Positions 47,965 through 60,408 of a stretch of DNA of 64,000 nucleotides are shown here, one piece after another (the first letter of the stretch is position 1; each line of letters begins with the position of its first letter). The stretch comes from Argopecten irradians (taxonomy: Eukaryota > Mollusca > Bivalvia > Pectinida > Pectinidae). The notes beneath the pieces were generated by a model. It worked only from the letters and a program-made list of their open reading frames with translations. It was not told the origin of the DNA and did no database searches. The stretch is from positions 26,505,849-26,569,848 of the forward strand of contig NC_091147.1 in assembly GCF_041381155.1 (NCBI RefSeq), read 5' to 3'. The translations under genes and the position numbers were made by a program.

Positions 47965-48868
47965 CAGTGAAATGCGTTCAAGCGTCCGGAATCGCCTTTC
48001 GGATCGTTCAAACCACAAATCATGTGAATAGTTGCAACCAGTCGTATGCGCGTTTATCGGCTCGGGAATAGCGTCAGCCAAACTTTCGGCGGAGTTCAGT
48101 TACAACAATAGTCTAACTGAGGGCGGCGTTTACCTGTTATAGCTGTATCACTTTGGAAAAAACTTTGGTATTCAAAATCGTAAAATAAAAACAATATAAC
48201 ATGGATGTATATGGTCATGACCTACATGTACATAGCCATAGTCACATATTAAAATGTGTGGAAATTTGCTATTTGGTATCTTAACTTTACAATACTATTT
48301 TATTTGAAATCACAGAAGCCAGAAAGTAGTTACTTTATACATGTACATTTATATTTGTCATTCCATGTAATGTAGAGTATTCCAAACGTCAAATTATTCT
48401 TTTTTAACTACAATAGCGGAACATGTTTTAGGACAACTTATCACAGGTTCGAATACATATTTACAAGCACACTTTTAAACATTACTATTACAATTCATAC
48501 AACTAACAATGTATATTAGAGGTGTGATGTCTGCTTCCGGATGAAAAATCTACATATATACAGCTACAACCGTGTATGTTCCAGAGAACGTTTTACAAAG
48601 CTGTCAGGATATAGTGTTGTTGTCTTTCGATGGTTATGTGGTACGATTAACTTAAAAACATATTTTAAACCTTTTTATCTACATGTGTATGCTAACAAAT
48701 GTTTGGTACAAAGGTGTGACCAAGTCAAATCAGTAGATCCCTTTGAAGTCAACATTGTTTGCGCTACACCACATGGAGCTTATCCAATCGAGGCAATTTC
48801 CCAGAGTTTTCTTTGGCTGGAGAAGTCTTTGGAGGAGACTCATCCGGACGCTTAAACGCAGTTCACTG
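47965..48868. mobile_element. hAT-like inverted-repeat element behind B3
   Basis: The same element, flanks and position as 25835-26739. AATAAA lies at 48184-48189. Confidence 0.7.
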
Positions 48869-51800
48869 TAAATGTATTCAAAACAGTGTGTGCTATTGAT
48901 TTTTAGAAAAATTACGGCAAAATTATTGTACATTCGTTTGAACTCATAATTTACGACACGGCACTGTTATAAAATATTTTGCTCATAATTGTCAAACTCA
49001 TTTTTTGGTTAAAAGTATTTTATTGTTAAAAATGAAAATTGCCCGCATACAAGATATAACTTCAATGTTCTCTCCATGGAAATATAGCTAGCTTCAAATT
49101 AATTTTATACTGCATTTGTTCGATTATTTCATGTATTATTGAAAATATAGACAGACGTTCTACCCCTCCCATCTAGAGTGTAGAGTCAAGATAATGTATT
49201 TGCTGACGAGGTCATTGTCTAACTGATTTAAATACTACAAAAAGAAGAAGACGTAATCAAAATAAATTATGTTTTATGTACTTTTTACAAAATACGCAAG
49301 AGACGTGTTGGATACCATTATATCACTTTGACAAGAAAAAAGTCTAAAACAATCTTTAGACCTATTAATTCGGTATGAGTGTAAAAAATGTTGTTCGTTT
49401 ATAACTGAAAAATGTCATGTAATGGACATGAAGAAATCTTAATTACAACTAAGCATTAGCTTGTTACGCCTGCTTTTTTAAACTAATTAAGTAATTGTTT
49501 GTGATGTCCAAATATATCGTTAAATAGTTGTTGATCATGATATTCTGACTTATATATTCTAATTTTAAAAAAAATCGAATTTTAATTATCATTATATCAA
49601 TATTTTCTAAAAATAAAACTGAAAAGAAAAGTGAATAGTATAGCCATGACATCGTACTTTAGAAACAATTTAAATAAAGATGTCCGCCATAAGCGTTCAA
49701 TTTGTTTTACATTGATATTCATGTTCATACATGTGTAAACAACATGTGGTAATTCATAGGTGTTTCGAAAAAAGTTTGAATGTTTGTAGTTTTACATTTG
49801 CATCATGCACTTAGATCAAATAACTGAATGAAAGCTAAATTTAATAATGTACATGTGTATCTTACAATTATTGCCAAAAGCACATTTGGATAACATCCCT
49901 TGTTGAAAATATACATTTTTTTAATTTTGTAAACGCAATTATTTCGGCGTAATTGGATTTCAGCGCAAAAGCGATGTTGAACAGTTTATTTGAATGCTGG
50001 ATTTGCGAAATCACAATAATGGTTATATTAGAGATATACATGAATACAATTATCTTAATGAAAATTTAGCGTAGCATGTCTAACGCAAAATTTCCGCTCT
50101 GCCTCTCTAAGTATTAAACTTTCGATATTTACCTACTTTTGTAAACTTCGTATTCGCAAAGTTATTAAACAATTAAATAAAAATATTGATTTTTTAACGT
50201 GTACACGTTTAAAATAGCTCGGGAAGTATCCGAAGTGTTCACAATCTATTCCGTATACTGTACAGGTATTGCCGATATTGACCACGACGATACGGCTTCG
50301 GGAGCTTCCGATATCTACACGGGTAACGCTGATGTCGATTACGTGATGCAACTCGGTTTTGCGAGTATTATCCGAAACGTTGGACAACCATGGCTAGTTC
50401 TTCCAAAACTTTGTGATATTTTCATGCGACACATTTACGGATTTGTCAATAGTATACTGTGCTTTCCATGGATTTGAGAACCATCATATTATAAGCATGA
50501 TTGTTCACACTCACTTGTATGATTTATGAGAGTTTGTGGTGGTGAAAATTACCAAAAATACAACTTTAATGATGAAAATAATTAAAAATATGAAATATGG
50601 ATGAATCGTTCTCAAACACGCAGACTCTCTAGCGTTTCAGCATTTTTATGGAATTTGACTCATCGGAAATTAACTTCTTCTTTGATTGTATCAGTATTCG
50701 GGTGAATTTAATATTCAAAACCACATTTTTGATGATGTATATGATTTACTTTGTGATTTACATCAATAACCTAGGCTACTGTTTATATATCGGGTGATTA
50801 AATAAGTGTTTCGCATCGCGTTACGGGGCTCCTATGGAGCGCAAATTGGCTACAAACATTAAAGGTGGTGATCGAAACGCATTCAAAAACAATGGTCCAA
50901 TCATATTATATATTACATAAAAGACGATCTACCATACGTCTACAATGTTTTGTCGCTCAAACTGGGAGTTGGTTGCTAAGTTTTCTAACTACGTTAGTCA
51001 AGATGAATTGTTGTCAGGAGTAGTGATGGGGTACGAAGTGAACAGTATCGCCATATTTGATTTTCAACTGAGAAAAAACTTACTGTGATAAAATCCTAGC
51101 CTATAATGGTGGTATGACTTAATGCCAATATTAGATAAGAATTTTGTTTCATAGTATTACATATACCATTTAGTATATTGCTAAACTTTTATAACGACAC
51201 CAAAAGATGGGGTTTATAAAAATTATATTCTGATAATAATTTTACTTTTCCCCTGTTAGATGCCGGGTTTTACGCTGCATGATAATCATTTGACAAATAT
51301 AAAACCTATTATTGGTCACTAGTATGTCATAATCCTCTGGCATTAGGCGAAAAAATATATATGTCTGTTTAGGGTTACCCGACAGACTCAATTTTTTACC
51401 CCCGACCTTAAGTTTTTTTCCACTTCTCTACGAAAAAAAAATACGAAAGTCGGGATTTAGATCTCAGACGCCGGTTCCAGCCATTATCTTAGAGTGAAAG
51501 ACACTAAAAAAACATCCCGACCTTCCTACCCTATTTCTTTAACCCTAAACAGTCATATGTTTTTTTTGGCTTTAGGTAAATTATACAAATTAAAGCGTGT
51601 GTTCAAAATCACAATCAGGAATATAGAATGGTAGTAATCCATACCTGATTTTGATGTACGGTTGAAGAATGATTGGTCTCTGTTATATTGAAGTCAATGT
51701 TAATGTTGTCTTGTAACTTTTATCATTGATTTGAACGGGAATATGTTCATTAATGTTTTTTGTAATAAAAATCTATATTGCATGTTGCAAGTGCTTGCAT

Positions 51801-52581
51801 TGCTTTTTTGTAAAATTGAATATATTGTCTCGAAAAAGTGCACGGCTTGATAACAGTAAAATAGGTCACCGCAAACAAATATTGAGATGACATAATATTC
51901 ACATCAGCATTCTTTAAAACAATTAACGCTAATTTACAAATATTCATTTACCGACATGAAATGTAACTGCCACATAGTCCAATACCTTATAGAAGCCGTG
52001 GAGAAAGATGCTCTTCGGTAATGATTCATATCTTTATAAAGAAGATAATTATATACATGGATGTTTAAATATTTACAATAATAAACCAAGTTGTATCTAC
52101 TAAGACTTTCACTCAATGCTCTATCATAATATATATATTTCTACCACAATATGTGGTGTTATTCCACTCGCAGGCCATTGTGTATAAATAAGCTGGGTGT
52201 TGGATGAATACATTGGTATTCCAGCAATGGCACTCGCAGGCCATTGTATCAATGTGCTTGATGTTGGATAAATATATTGATATTGCAGTAATTACATCAA
52301 TCGTATCAGGCTGGGAAAAAAATTATCGCAACATTAAATCTAAAAGAAATCTTCGGTTGAAATGTAAATATCAAGATTTTTTTTTTTTATTTTATAGATT
52401 ACAGATATTTCAACATGACGCGCTAACGCGCTTCATTTAAGTTATCTGCCCAACAAATGCAGTTTACATGCCAGTAAACAACAACAAATGAATATCATTC
52501 CTAAATTACAATATATCTGAAAAAAACCAAGACCCAAAATATTGTATAGGCGAAAAAAGGGTTTATAATACAATGCATTTG
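48869..52581. other. B3-A4 spacer, with an abnormal stretch
   Basis: Very close to the B1 spacer except between about 50216 and 51015. There, single extra bases appear every 10-25 bp relative to three other copies that agree with each other. Edges are sharp. It holds the 200-bp element (51359-51558) and the partial 66-bp tandem repeat (52163-52290). No gene was recognised. Confidence 0.55.
51359..51558. mobile_element. 200-bp inverted-repeat element (unit 3 copy)
   Basis: The same element and site as 29137-29335. Confidence 0.6.
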
Positions 52582-52633
52582 TTTATTAAACAGTCATTAT
52601 AAATGTTTTACCTGATTCAGATATAGTTCTGAT

Positions 52634-53460
52634 CTAAACAGAAATGATATAAACACCATACACAATATTTGCAATTACAAGCATCGCAAAAAAGATTGCG
52701 AAAAAGAATTTGTCGAGCATAACGCCGAATTCCATTTTCGTGAGCGAATGACCATCGTCTTGCATTGTCGGAATGTTAGTGTCCTTTATAGCACCACTAT
52801 CAGTATGTAAGTCACCGTAATCTGTGTTACAAGTCGTGGTGATGTTGATTTCATACTTCTTTCCAGTAGCCGATTGCTTATCTTTCATACTTCTACAAGT
52901 GCAGAACATCTTCGAAAGCCAAACAGGCATTTGCTCGTCAATTTTCGCCATATGGAAACCGAAGTCCGATTGCAGTAGTGAAGAGAATAAGGGCACTGTA
53001 TCCCACGTTACACATCAGATACTTAGTGAAGATTGACACTGGGTTTGTGATAGGGAGCTTCTCCGATATTAGTGTCATGTAGACAGAAAACGAGAGGGAA
53101 CATGGTCACAGAGAATGAAACCCTTTCTCCGGATTGTGGGGGGAGCAGGAACACCGAAAGGTTAAGGAAACACAATAGTATTATTTGGTGTCAAAAGATT
53201 CACAATGATAAATTCGGGCTTTCGTTGGAAGATGACCCCAAACGTTACAACGCTGGAAAGTACTTCAGTGTTGTTATATGTGTAAAATTCTAAAACATCC
53301 CACTGTGAAATATCGTCCAAATCAGAAATCTCGCTGTCATCAACCGGCGTAATGAAAACTTCATTAAAAAATATAATCAGAAGAAGCGAGTTTAATAGTG
53401 CAGTCGTGACGATCAAATGGATACAAATCCATATCTGGTTGACACTGGTCATTTGTTCCC
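52634..53460 (-). pseudogene. A4: truncated nicotinic-receptor-like gene
   Basis: The minus-strand 3' two thirds of an A2-like gene: Cys-loop vicinity (LYPFDRHDC), M1 to M4 and the stop at 52634-52636. The signal peptide and the first 150 or so residues are missing because the sequence runs into a scrambled junction near 53460. Relative to A2 there are single added bases near 52958, 53098, 53186 and 53370, so the reading frame is broken as well. C-terminal residues match A2 exactly (KDKQSATGKKYEINITTTC). Polyadenylation signal at 52582-52587. Confidence 0.8.
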
Positions 53461-53640
53461 GCCGTTCGACTGCTCGGATGACTTTGACCGGAATCTATAC
53501 ATAAAAAGACTGCTATTCCACTGCAGCAAGGATATTCTTCGTAACAATCTCTTTTTGCTTTAGAATTACTTTGACGTATAAAAAAGCATTACGGAATTAC
53601 CCTAAAGCAGTTCAACACCAGAATCGTCCGGTACACGTTC
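53440..53640. other. Scrambled A4/B4 junction
   Basis: Short pieces alternate between A2-like minus-strand sequence and B2-like plus-strand sequence. TGTTCCCGCCGTT is from A, CGGATGACTTTGAC from B, CGGAATCTA..CATAAAAAGAC from A, CTATTCCACTGCAGCAA from A, GGATATTCTTCGTAACAATC from B, then TTTGACGTATAAAA and AAGCATTACGG from B out of order. About 2 kb present between A2 and B2 is replaced by this patchwork. Confidence 0.75.
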
Positions 53641-54716
53641 TTGTGGATTGGCAACTGCATTCTATTAATGGTTTTCATGAGGTCACCGGGGAATTAGTCG
53701 CAACCTCGACCTTAAGTATCCGTTTGACGGACGACATACTACAATGAAATCCCGAGGCTGTAGGGAAGTCGTATGTGTCGTTTGATATTAGTCAGGTATG
53801 CAATCCGGCTCTTGTGTTAAACAACCCTACCGGTAATACGAATTTAAGGAGGCACTTTATGGAAGGCAATGTGCGAACAAACGCGAAAGGAAATCAAAAT
53901 GTAGCTGTCACAGTCATGACTAGTACAACATGTCAACCTGACATGAATTGTATCCCTTTGATCGTCATAACTGCACAATTAAGCTGTCCTCGATAGATTA
54001 TACAGACGATGAATTATCGCTAACACCAACCAGTTCGAGCACAACTTTATCTTTGGATGATATTTCGCAGTGGGAAGTAATAGGCTTTTACAAATACAAT
54101 GGGACCACTCTGTTATCAAGTGTAGTTGTATTTGGAGTCAACTTCCAACGAAAGCCTGAATTTATCATTGTGAACCTTCTGACTCCAATAATACTATTGT
54201 GTTTCCTTAACCTTGCGGTGTTCTTTCTTCCCCCACAATCAGGAGAAAGGGTTTCATTCTCTGTGACCATGTTCCTCTCGTTCTCTGTCTACATGACACT
54301 TATAACGGAGAAGCTCCCTATCACAAACCCAGTGTCAATCTTCACTAAGTATCGGATGTGTAACGTGGGATACAGTGCCCTTATTCTCTTCACTACTGTG
54401 ATCGGACTTCGGTCGGCTACATATGTCGGAAAGTAATGAACGGATCCCTGTTTGGCTTGAGAAAATAATCTGTTCGCGAAGCAATGCAAAGATGAATGGC
54501 TACAATATTGATCCAAAATCTTGTAATGCCCCAAACGTGCCTAATGCTCAATCCAGTTGTGTCGATACTGTAAAGAAATTACAAATCGAAGACGGCGCCG
54601 TCTTGGTTACGTTAAAGGACATTGGTATCATGCTTGACAAAGTCTTCTTTGGATTTTTTCTGTCGGTGCTTGTGGCGGCGAATATTGTTTATACTGTCTA
54701 CATAGCGTCATCATAG
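53621..54716 (+). pseudogene. B4: broken nicotinic-receptor-like gene
   Basis: The start and signal peptide are lost in the scrambled junction. The remainder carries the same TGA (ILQ-stop-N) and the same missing T in the Cys-loop codons as B2. There is also a small insertion near 54413 (CGGTCGGCTACATATG where B2 has CGGCTACATATG), which inserts residues at the end of M3 and shifts the frame. M4 and the VYIASS end are intact. Being nearly identical to B2 elsewhere, it is a recent copy of an already dead gene. Confidence 0.83.
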
Positions 54717-54721
54717 ATCTA

Positions 54722-55626
54722 CAGTGAAATGCGTTCAAGCATCCGGAATCGCCTTTCGGATCGTTCAAACCACAAATCACGTGAATAGTTTCAACCAGTC
54801 GTATGCGCGTTTATCGGCTCGGGAATAGCGTCAGCCAAACTTTCGGCGGAGTTCAGTTAAAACAATAGTCTAACTGAGGGCGGCGTTTACCTGTTATAGC
54901 TGCATCACATTGGAAAAAACTTTGGTATTCAAAATCGTAAAATAAAAACAATATAACATGGATGTATATGGTCATAACCTACATGTACATAGCCATAGTC
55001 ACATATTAAAATGTGTGGAAATTTGCTATTTGGTATCTTAACTTTACAATACTATTTTATTTGAAATCACAGAAGCCAGAAAGTAGTTACTTTATACATG
55101 TACATTTATATTTGTCATTCCATGTAATGTAGAGTATTCCAAACGTCAAATTATTCTTTTTTAACTACAATAGCGGAACATGTTTTAGGACAACTTATCA
55201 CAGGTTCGAATACATATTTACAAGCACACTTTTAAACATTACTATTACAATTCATACAACTAACAATGTATATTAGAGGTGTGATGTCTGCTTCCGGATG
55301 AAAAATCTACATATATACAGCTACAACCGTGTATGTTCCAGAGAACGTTTTACAAAGCTGTCAGGATATAGTGTTGTTGTCTTTCGATGGTTATGTGGTA
55401 CGATTAACTTAAAAAACATATTTTAAACCTTTTTATCTACATGTGTATGCTAACAAATGTTTGGTACAAAGGTGTGACCAAGTCAAATCAGTAGATCCCT
55501 TTGAAGTCAACATTGTTTGCGCTACACCACATGGAGCTTATCCAATCGAGGCAATTTCCCAGAGTTTTCTTTGGCTGGAGAAGTCTTTGGAGGAGACTCA
55601 TCCGGACGCTTAAACGCAGTTCACTG
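54722..55626. mobile_element. hAT-like inverted-repeat element behind B4
   Basis: The same element and position as behind B1 to B3. AATAAA lies at 54941-54946. Here the internal 104-codon frame is broken by one extra A near 55415, which argues against that frame being a gene. Confidence 0.7.
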
Positions 55627-58600
55627 TAAATGTATTCAAAACAGTGTGTGCTATTGATTTTTAGAAAAATTACGGCAAAATTATTGTACATTCGTTTGAA
55701 CTCATAATTTACGACACGGCACTGTTATAAAATATTTTGCTCATAATTGTCAAACTCATTTTTTGGTTAAAAGTATTTTATTGTTAAAAATGAAAATTGC
55801 CCGCATACAAGATATAACTTCAATGTTCTCTCCATGGAAATATAGTTAGCTTCAAATTAATTTTATACTGCATTTGTTCGATTATGTCATGTATTATTGA
55901 AAATATAGACAGACGTTCTACCCCTCCCATCTAGAGTGTAGAGTCAAGATAATGTATTTGCTGACGAGGTCATTGTCTAACTGATTTAAATACTACAAAA
56001 AGAAGAAGACGTAATCAAAATAAATTATGTTTTATGTACTTTTTACAAAATACGCAAGAGACGTGTTGGATACCATTATATCACTTTGACAAGAAAAAAG
56101 TCTAAAACAATCTTTAGACCTATTAATTCGGTATGAGTGTAAAAAATGTTGTTCGTTTATAACTGAAAAATGTCATGTAATGGACATGAAGAAATCTTAA
56201 TTACAACTAAGCATTAGCTTGTTACGCCTGCTTTTTTAAACTAATTAAGTAATTGTTTGTGATGTCCAAATATATCGTTAAATAGTTGTTGATCATGATA
56301 TTCTGACTTATATATTCTAATTTTTAAAAAAATCGAATTTTAATTATCATTATATCAATATTTTCTAAAAATAAAACTGAAAAGAAAAGTGAATAGTATA
56401 GCCATGACATCGTACTTTAGAAACAATTTAAATAAAGATGTCCGCCATAAGCGTTCAATTTGTTTTACATTGATATTCATGTTCATACATGTGTAAACAA
56501 CATGTGGTAATTCATAGGTGTTTCGAAAAAAGTTTGAATGTTTGTAGTTTTACATTTGCATCATGCACTTAGATCAAATAACTGAATGAAAGCTAAATTT
56601 AATAATGTACATGTGTATCTTACAATTATTGCCAAAAGCACATTTGGATAACATCCCTTGTTGAAAATATACATTTTTTTAATTTTGTAAACGCAATTAT
56701 TTCGGCGTAATTGGATTTCAGCGCAAAAGCGATGTTGAACAGTTTATTTGAATGCTGAATTTGCGAAATCACAATAATGGTTATATTAGAGATATACATG
56801 AATACAATTATCTTAATGAAAATTTAGCGTAGCATGTCTAACGCAAAATTTCCGCTCTGCCTCTCTAAGTATTAAACTTTCGATATTTACCTAGTTTTGT
56901 AAACTTCGTATTCGCAAAGTTATTAAACAATTAAATAAAAATATTGATTTTTAACGTGTACACGTTTAAAATAGCTTGGAAGTATCCGAAGTGTTCCAAT
57001 CTATTCCGATCTGTACAGGTATTGCCGATATTGACCACGAGATACGGCTCGGGAGATTCCGATCTACACGGGTAACGCTGATGTCGATTACGTGATGCAA
57101 CTCGGTTTTGCGATATTACCCGAAAGTTGAAAACATGGCAGTTCTTCCAAAACGTGTGATATTTCATGCGACATTTACGGATATGTCAATAGTATACTGT
57201 GCTTTCATGGATTTGAACCATCATATATAAGCATGAATGTTCACATATTGTATGATTTATGAGAGTTTGTGGTGGTGAAAATTACCAAAAATACAACTTT
57301 AATGATATAGATATGAAATATGGATATTTTCTAAACAGCGAAAAGCGTTTCAGCATTTTAGAATTTACTCTCCGGAAAATAACTTCTTCCGAATGTATCA
57401 GTATTCGTGAATTTAATATCAAACCATTTTTGATGATTATATGATTACTTTGTGATTACATAATAACTAGGTACTGTTATATAGGGATTAAAAAGTGTTT
57501 CGATCGCGTTAACGGTGGTATGAACGCAATTGGATACAGACATTAAAGGTGGTATGAACGCATTCAAAACACTGTTCAATCTATATATTTACATAAATAA
57601 GTCTACCATCACATTTTTGTCGTCAAAAGGAGTTGGTTGCTAAGTTATATAACTACGGTAGTCAAGATGTATTGTTGTCAGAGTAGTGATGGGGTACGAA
57701 GTGAACAGTATCGCCATATTTGATTTTCAACTGAGAAAAAACTTACTGTGATAAAATCCTAGCCTATAATGGTGGTATGACTTAATGCCAATATTAGATA
57801 AGAATTTTGTTTCATAGTATTACATATACCATTTAGTATATTGCTAAACTTTTATAACGACACCAAAAGATGGGGTTTATAAAAATTATATTCTGATAAT
57901 AATTTTACTTTTCCCCTGTTAGATGCCGGGTTTTACGCTGCATGATAATCATTTGACAAATATAAAACCTATTATTGGTCACTAGTATGTCATAATCCTC
58001 TGGCATTAGGCGAAAAAATATATATGTCTGTTTAGGGTTACCCGACAGACTCAATTTTTTACCCCCGACCTTAAGTTTTTTTCCACTTCTCTACGAAAAA
58101 AAATACGAAAGTCGGGATTTAGATCTCAGACGCCGGTTCCAGCCATTATCTTAGAGTGAAAGACACTAAAAAAACATCCCGACCTTCCTACCCTATTTCT
58201 TTAACCCTAAACAGTCATATGCTTTTTTGGCTTTAGGTGAATTATACAAATTAAAGCGTGTGTTCAAAATCACAATCAGGAATATAGAATGGTAGTAATC
58301 CATACCTGATTTTGATGTGCGGTTGAAGAATGATTGGTCTCTGTTATATTGAAGTCAATGTTAATGTTGTCTTGTAACTTTTATCATTGATTTGTACGGG
58401 AATATGTTCAATAATTTTTTTTTATAATAAAAATCTATATTGCATGTTGCAAGTGCTTGCATTGCTTTTTTGTAAATTTGAAAATCGGAAATGACGTTGT
58501 CATTTATAGTGACGTTGTGATATATGTGTTTATTTTCTTTTCTTTTAAATCATATTTTAAGGTCTAATATAATGGACTATATTCTATAAATTGATAAAGA

Positions 58601-59150
58601 TATCGTGGTGTCATCCAGTAAAAATCTTTTCACTGTTAAAACATATTGTACTATTTTAAATATCATTTTGTTTCTTTTGAAAATACGTTATCAAAACGGT
58701 TAACACATGCTAATACGTTTAACGATATTGCCATTAAATATACAAAATAAACGTAATTTTGCAAATAAAAGCATTTTATTACCTTCATTATTTCACACAT
58801 TTACATGAATCACGATACATGCACATGCAATATGTATGAATTGATTTGAAAACGGATATGTAATTATGTTATATTATAAACCAGTTCGTTACCATAATCA
58901 CATTTCAAGTGGGCAATAAGAAATCGCACAATTCAATCACGGCGAATATTATTCAAACACAAGTATATTAACCATGTTATATAACGTCGCAGAAATATAT
59001 TGTCTCGGAAAAATTTACGGCTTGATAACAGTAAAATAGGTCACCGCAAACAAATATTGAGATGAAATAATATTCACATCAGCATTTCTTAAAACAATTA
59101 ACGCTAATTTACAAATATTCATTTACCGACATGAAATGTAAGTGCCACAT
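55627..59150. other. B4 spacer, no gene
   Basis: Almost identical to 35429-38950, including the extra segment at about 58480-58990 that is missing from units 1 and 3. The match ends at about 59145, where inserted elements begin. Confidence 0.55.
58022..58220. mobile_element. 200-bp inverted-repeat element (unit 4 copy)
   Basis: The same element and site as 29137-29335. Confidence 0.6.
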
Positions 59151-59310
59151 ATAGGGATTGGATTTCGTTTTTATGTTAACCATGCTTGTATGGAGCAATT
59201 CCTCTAAGAATATATTCTATGGGGCGTTTTAGCGCCCTATATTGAATATATTCTTAGAGGAATTGCTCCATACAAGCATGGTTAACATAAAAACGAAATC
59301 CAATCCCTAT
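59151..59310. mobile_element. 160-bp near-perfect palindrome (foldback element)
   Basis: Two 70-bp arms (59151-59220 and 59241-59310) are inverse complements with one mismatch, around a 20-bp centre that is itself GGGCG..CGCCC-palindromic. The outer ends read TAGGGATTGG / CCAATCCCTA and are flanked by TA. It is absent from the other array units, so it is a recent foldback or MITE insertion, possibly of a TA-targeting type. Confidence 0.85.
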
Positions 59311-60408
59311 ATTTACACTAACACGACTTTTTATTTATATTTTATGCAATAAAATCGTCATTTGAAAGTGACGTAATTATTCAATAAAAGTCGGTCAAAA
59401 GTGGGAGGAGCTTACTCAATTGAACAGCGAATGATGACGCTGCACGTAAGGTAGAATTATTCATCCGCGACGACAAAAAAGTTCAATATTTTAGTGTAAA
59501 ATAAACTTGACAAACAAAGTAAATTTCAGAGATAATTTTATTTAATCAGATCAGAACTTTAAGTAGGTATTAAATTTTGCAAAAAGTTCATATATAGCGT
59601 AATAACATAAAGTATTTGTTTTCGGCTACATGTGTGAACTCGGTGACCGTTATTGTGTAGCGAGGCGAGGCTGACGCACGCTTACACAGTGGAGTTTTCC
59701 GAAGTTGTCAAAACACCAGTGTTCAAGTAGCTAAATTTGTTTGAGATTGTCGTCTGACTTGACGATATTACATCCTTCGGAGCCATGTGATTATATAATC
59801 TACGCTTATATCCATCGCCATCTAGGCTATAGATGGAACAACTTCACTTGTGTTCGATGGATACAATGTATTTGTGGTGACGCGTAACTGTCAACACGTG
59901 GATTACTAGCGGTGCATGTTTTATAATACACATGATTAAATTATCAAAGAACAAAGACAAGAGGATATGTTTATAACTGACCTCTATCAGAAGGTCTCAC
60001 GCCCGTCCACCCAAAAGACTCGATCGTATGACGAACACAGACACAGAGGTAATGTTTACATTTGACACCCATCATTTTTAACAAAAATGAAAGCACGTCG
60101 CCCCGGTCGGGATATTTTTCCGTTTCTTTATACAATTGTTAATTTAAAAATTGTTTGAATCATATATAAATATAAAACCTGTATTTATTGTTTACATTTT
60201 TTCAAAATTCTATGAAAAACAACAATATACACGTAATGTTGCATCAAAATGTAAACAAAGCCATGTGTTTGTTTTAAAAAAGTAGTCCTTTTACGTTGCA
60301 TAGAACATTTTCTTACGCAAGTTCAAAGTTCAATGTTACCATGCAGTTATGGTAAACAAAATCGGCTAGTATTAGCGTATAGTGACCAAGCACAGCAAGT
60401 GTAAATAT
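59310..60408. mobile_element. 1.1-kb inserted segment with short inverted ends
   Basis: It begins TATTTACACT and ends AGTGTAAATA (60399-60408). In units 1 and 3 the empty site reads CCACATAGTCCAATACC, and here the sequence resumes with TAGTCCAATACC at 60408. So this segment, together with the palindrome at its left edge, is inserted in the array. No protein was recognised inside, though it is more GC-rich around 59620-60060. Confidence 0.55.

Larger units (their letters stand above)
44030..59145. repeat. Segmental duplication block II (pairs A3/B3 and A4/B4)
   Basis: The counterpart of 21871-38950. It is shorter because about 2 kb covering the 5' part of A4, the divergent spacer and the start of B4 is missing at about 53.45-53.62 kb, and because the 4.35-kb block does not recur. 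The shared disabling changes in B1/B3 and B2/B4 show that the pairs were copied as a block. Confidence 0.85.

Noticed and set aside
50199-50477. A 92-codon open frame with protein-like composition (GNADVDYVMQLGFASI)
   Set aside because: It exists only in the insertion-rich stretch of unit 3. The three other copies, which agree with each other, do not have it, so it is probably created by consensus errors.
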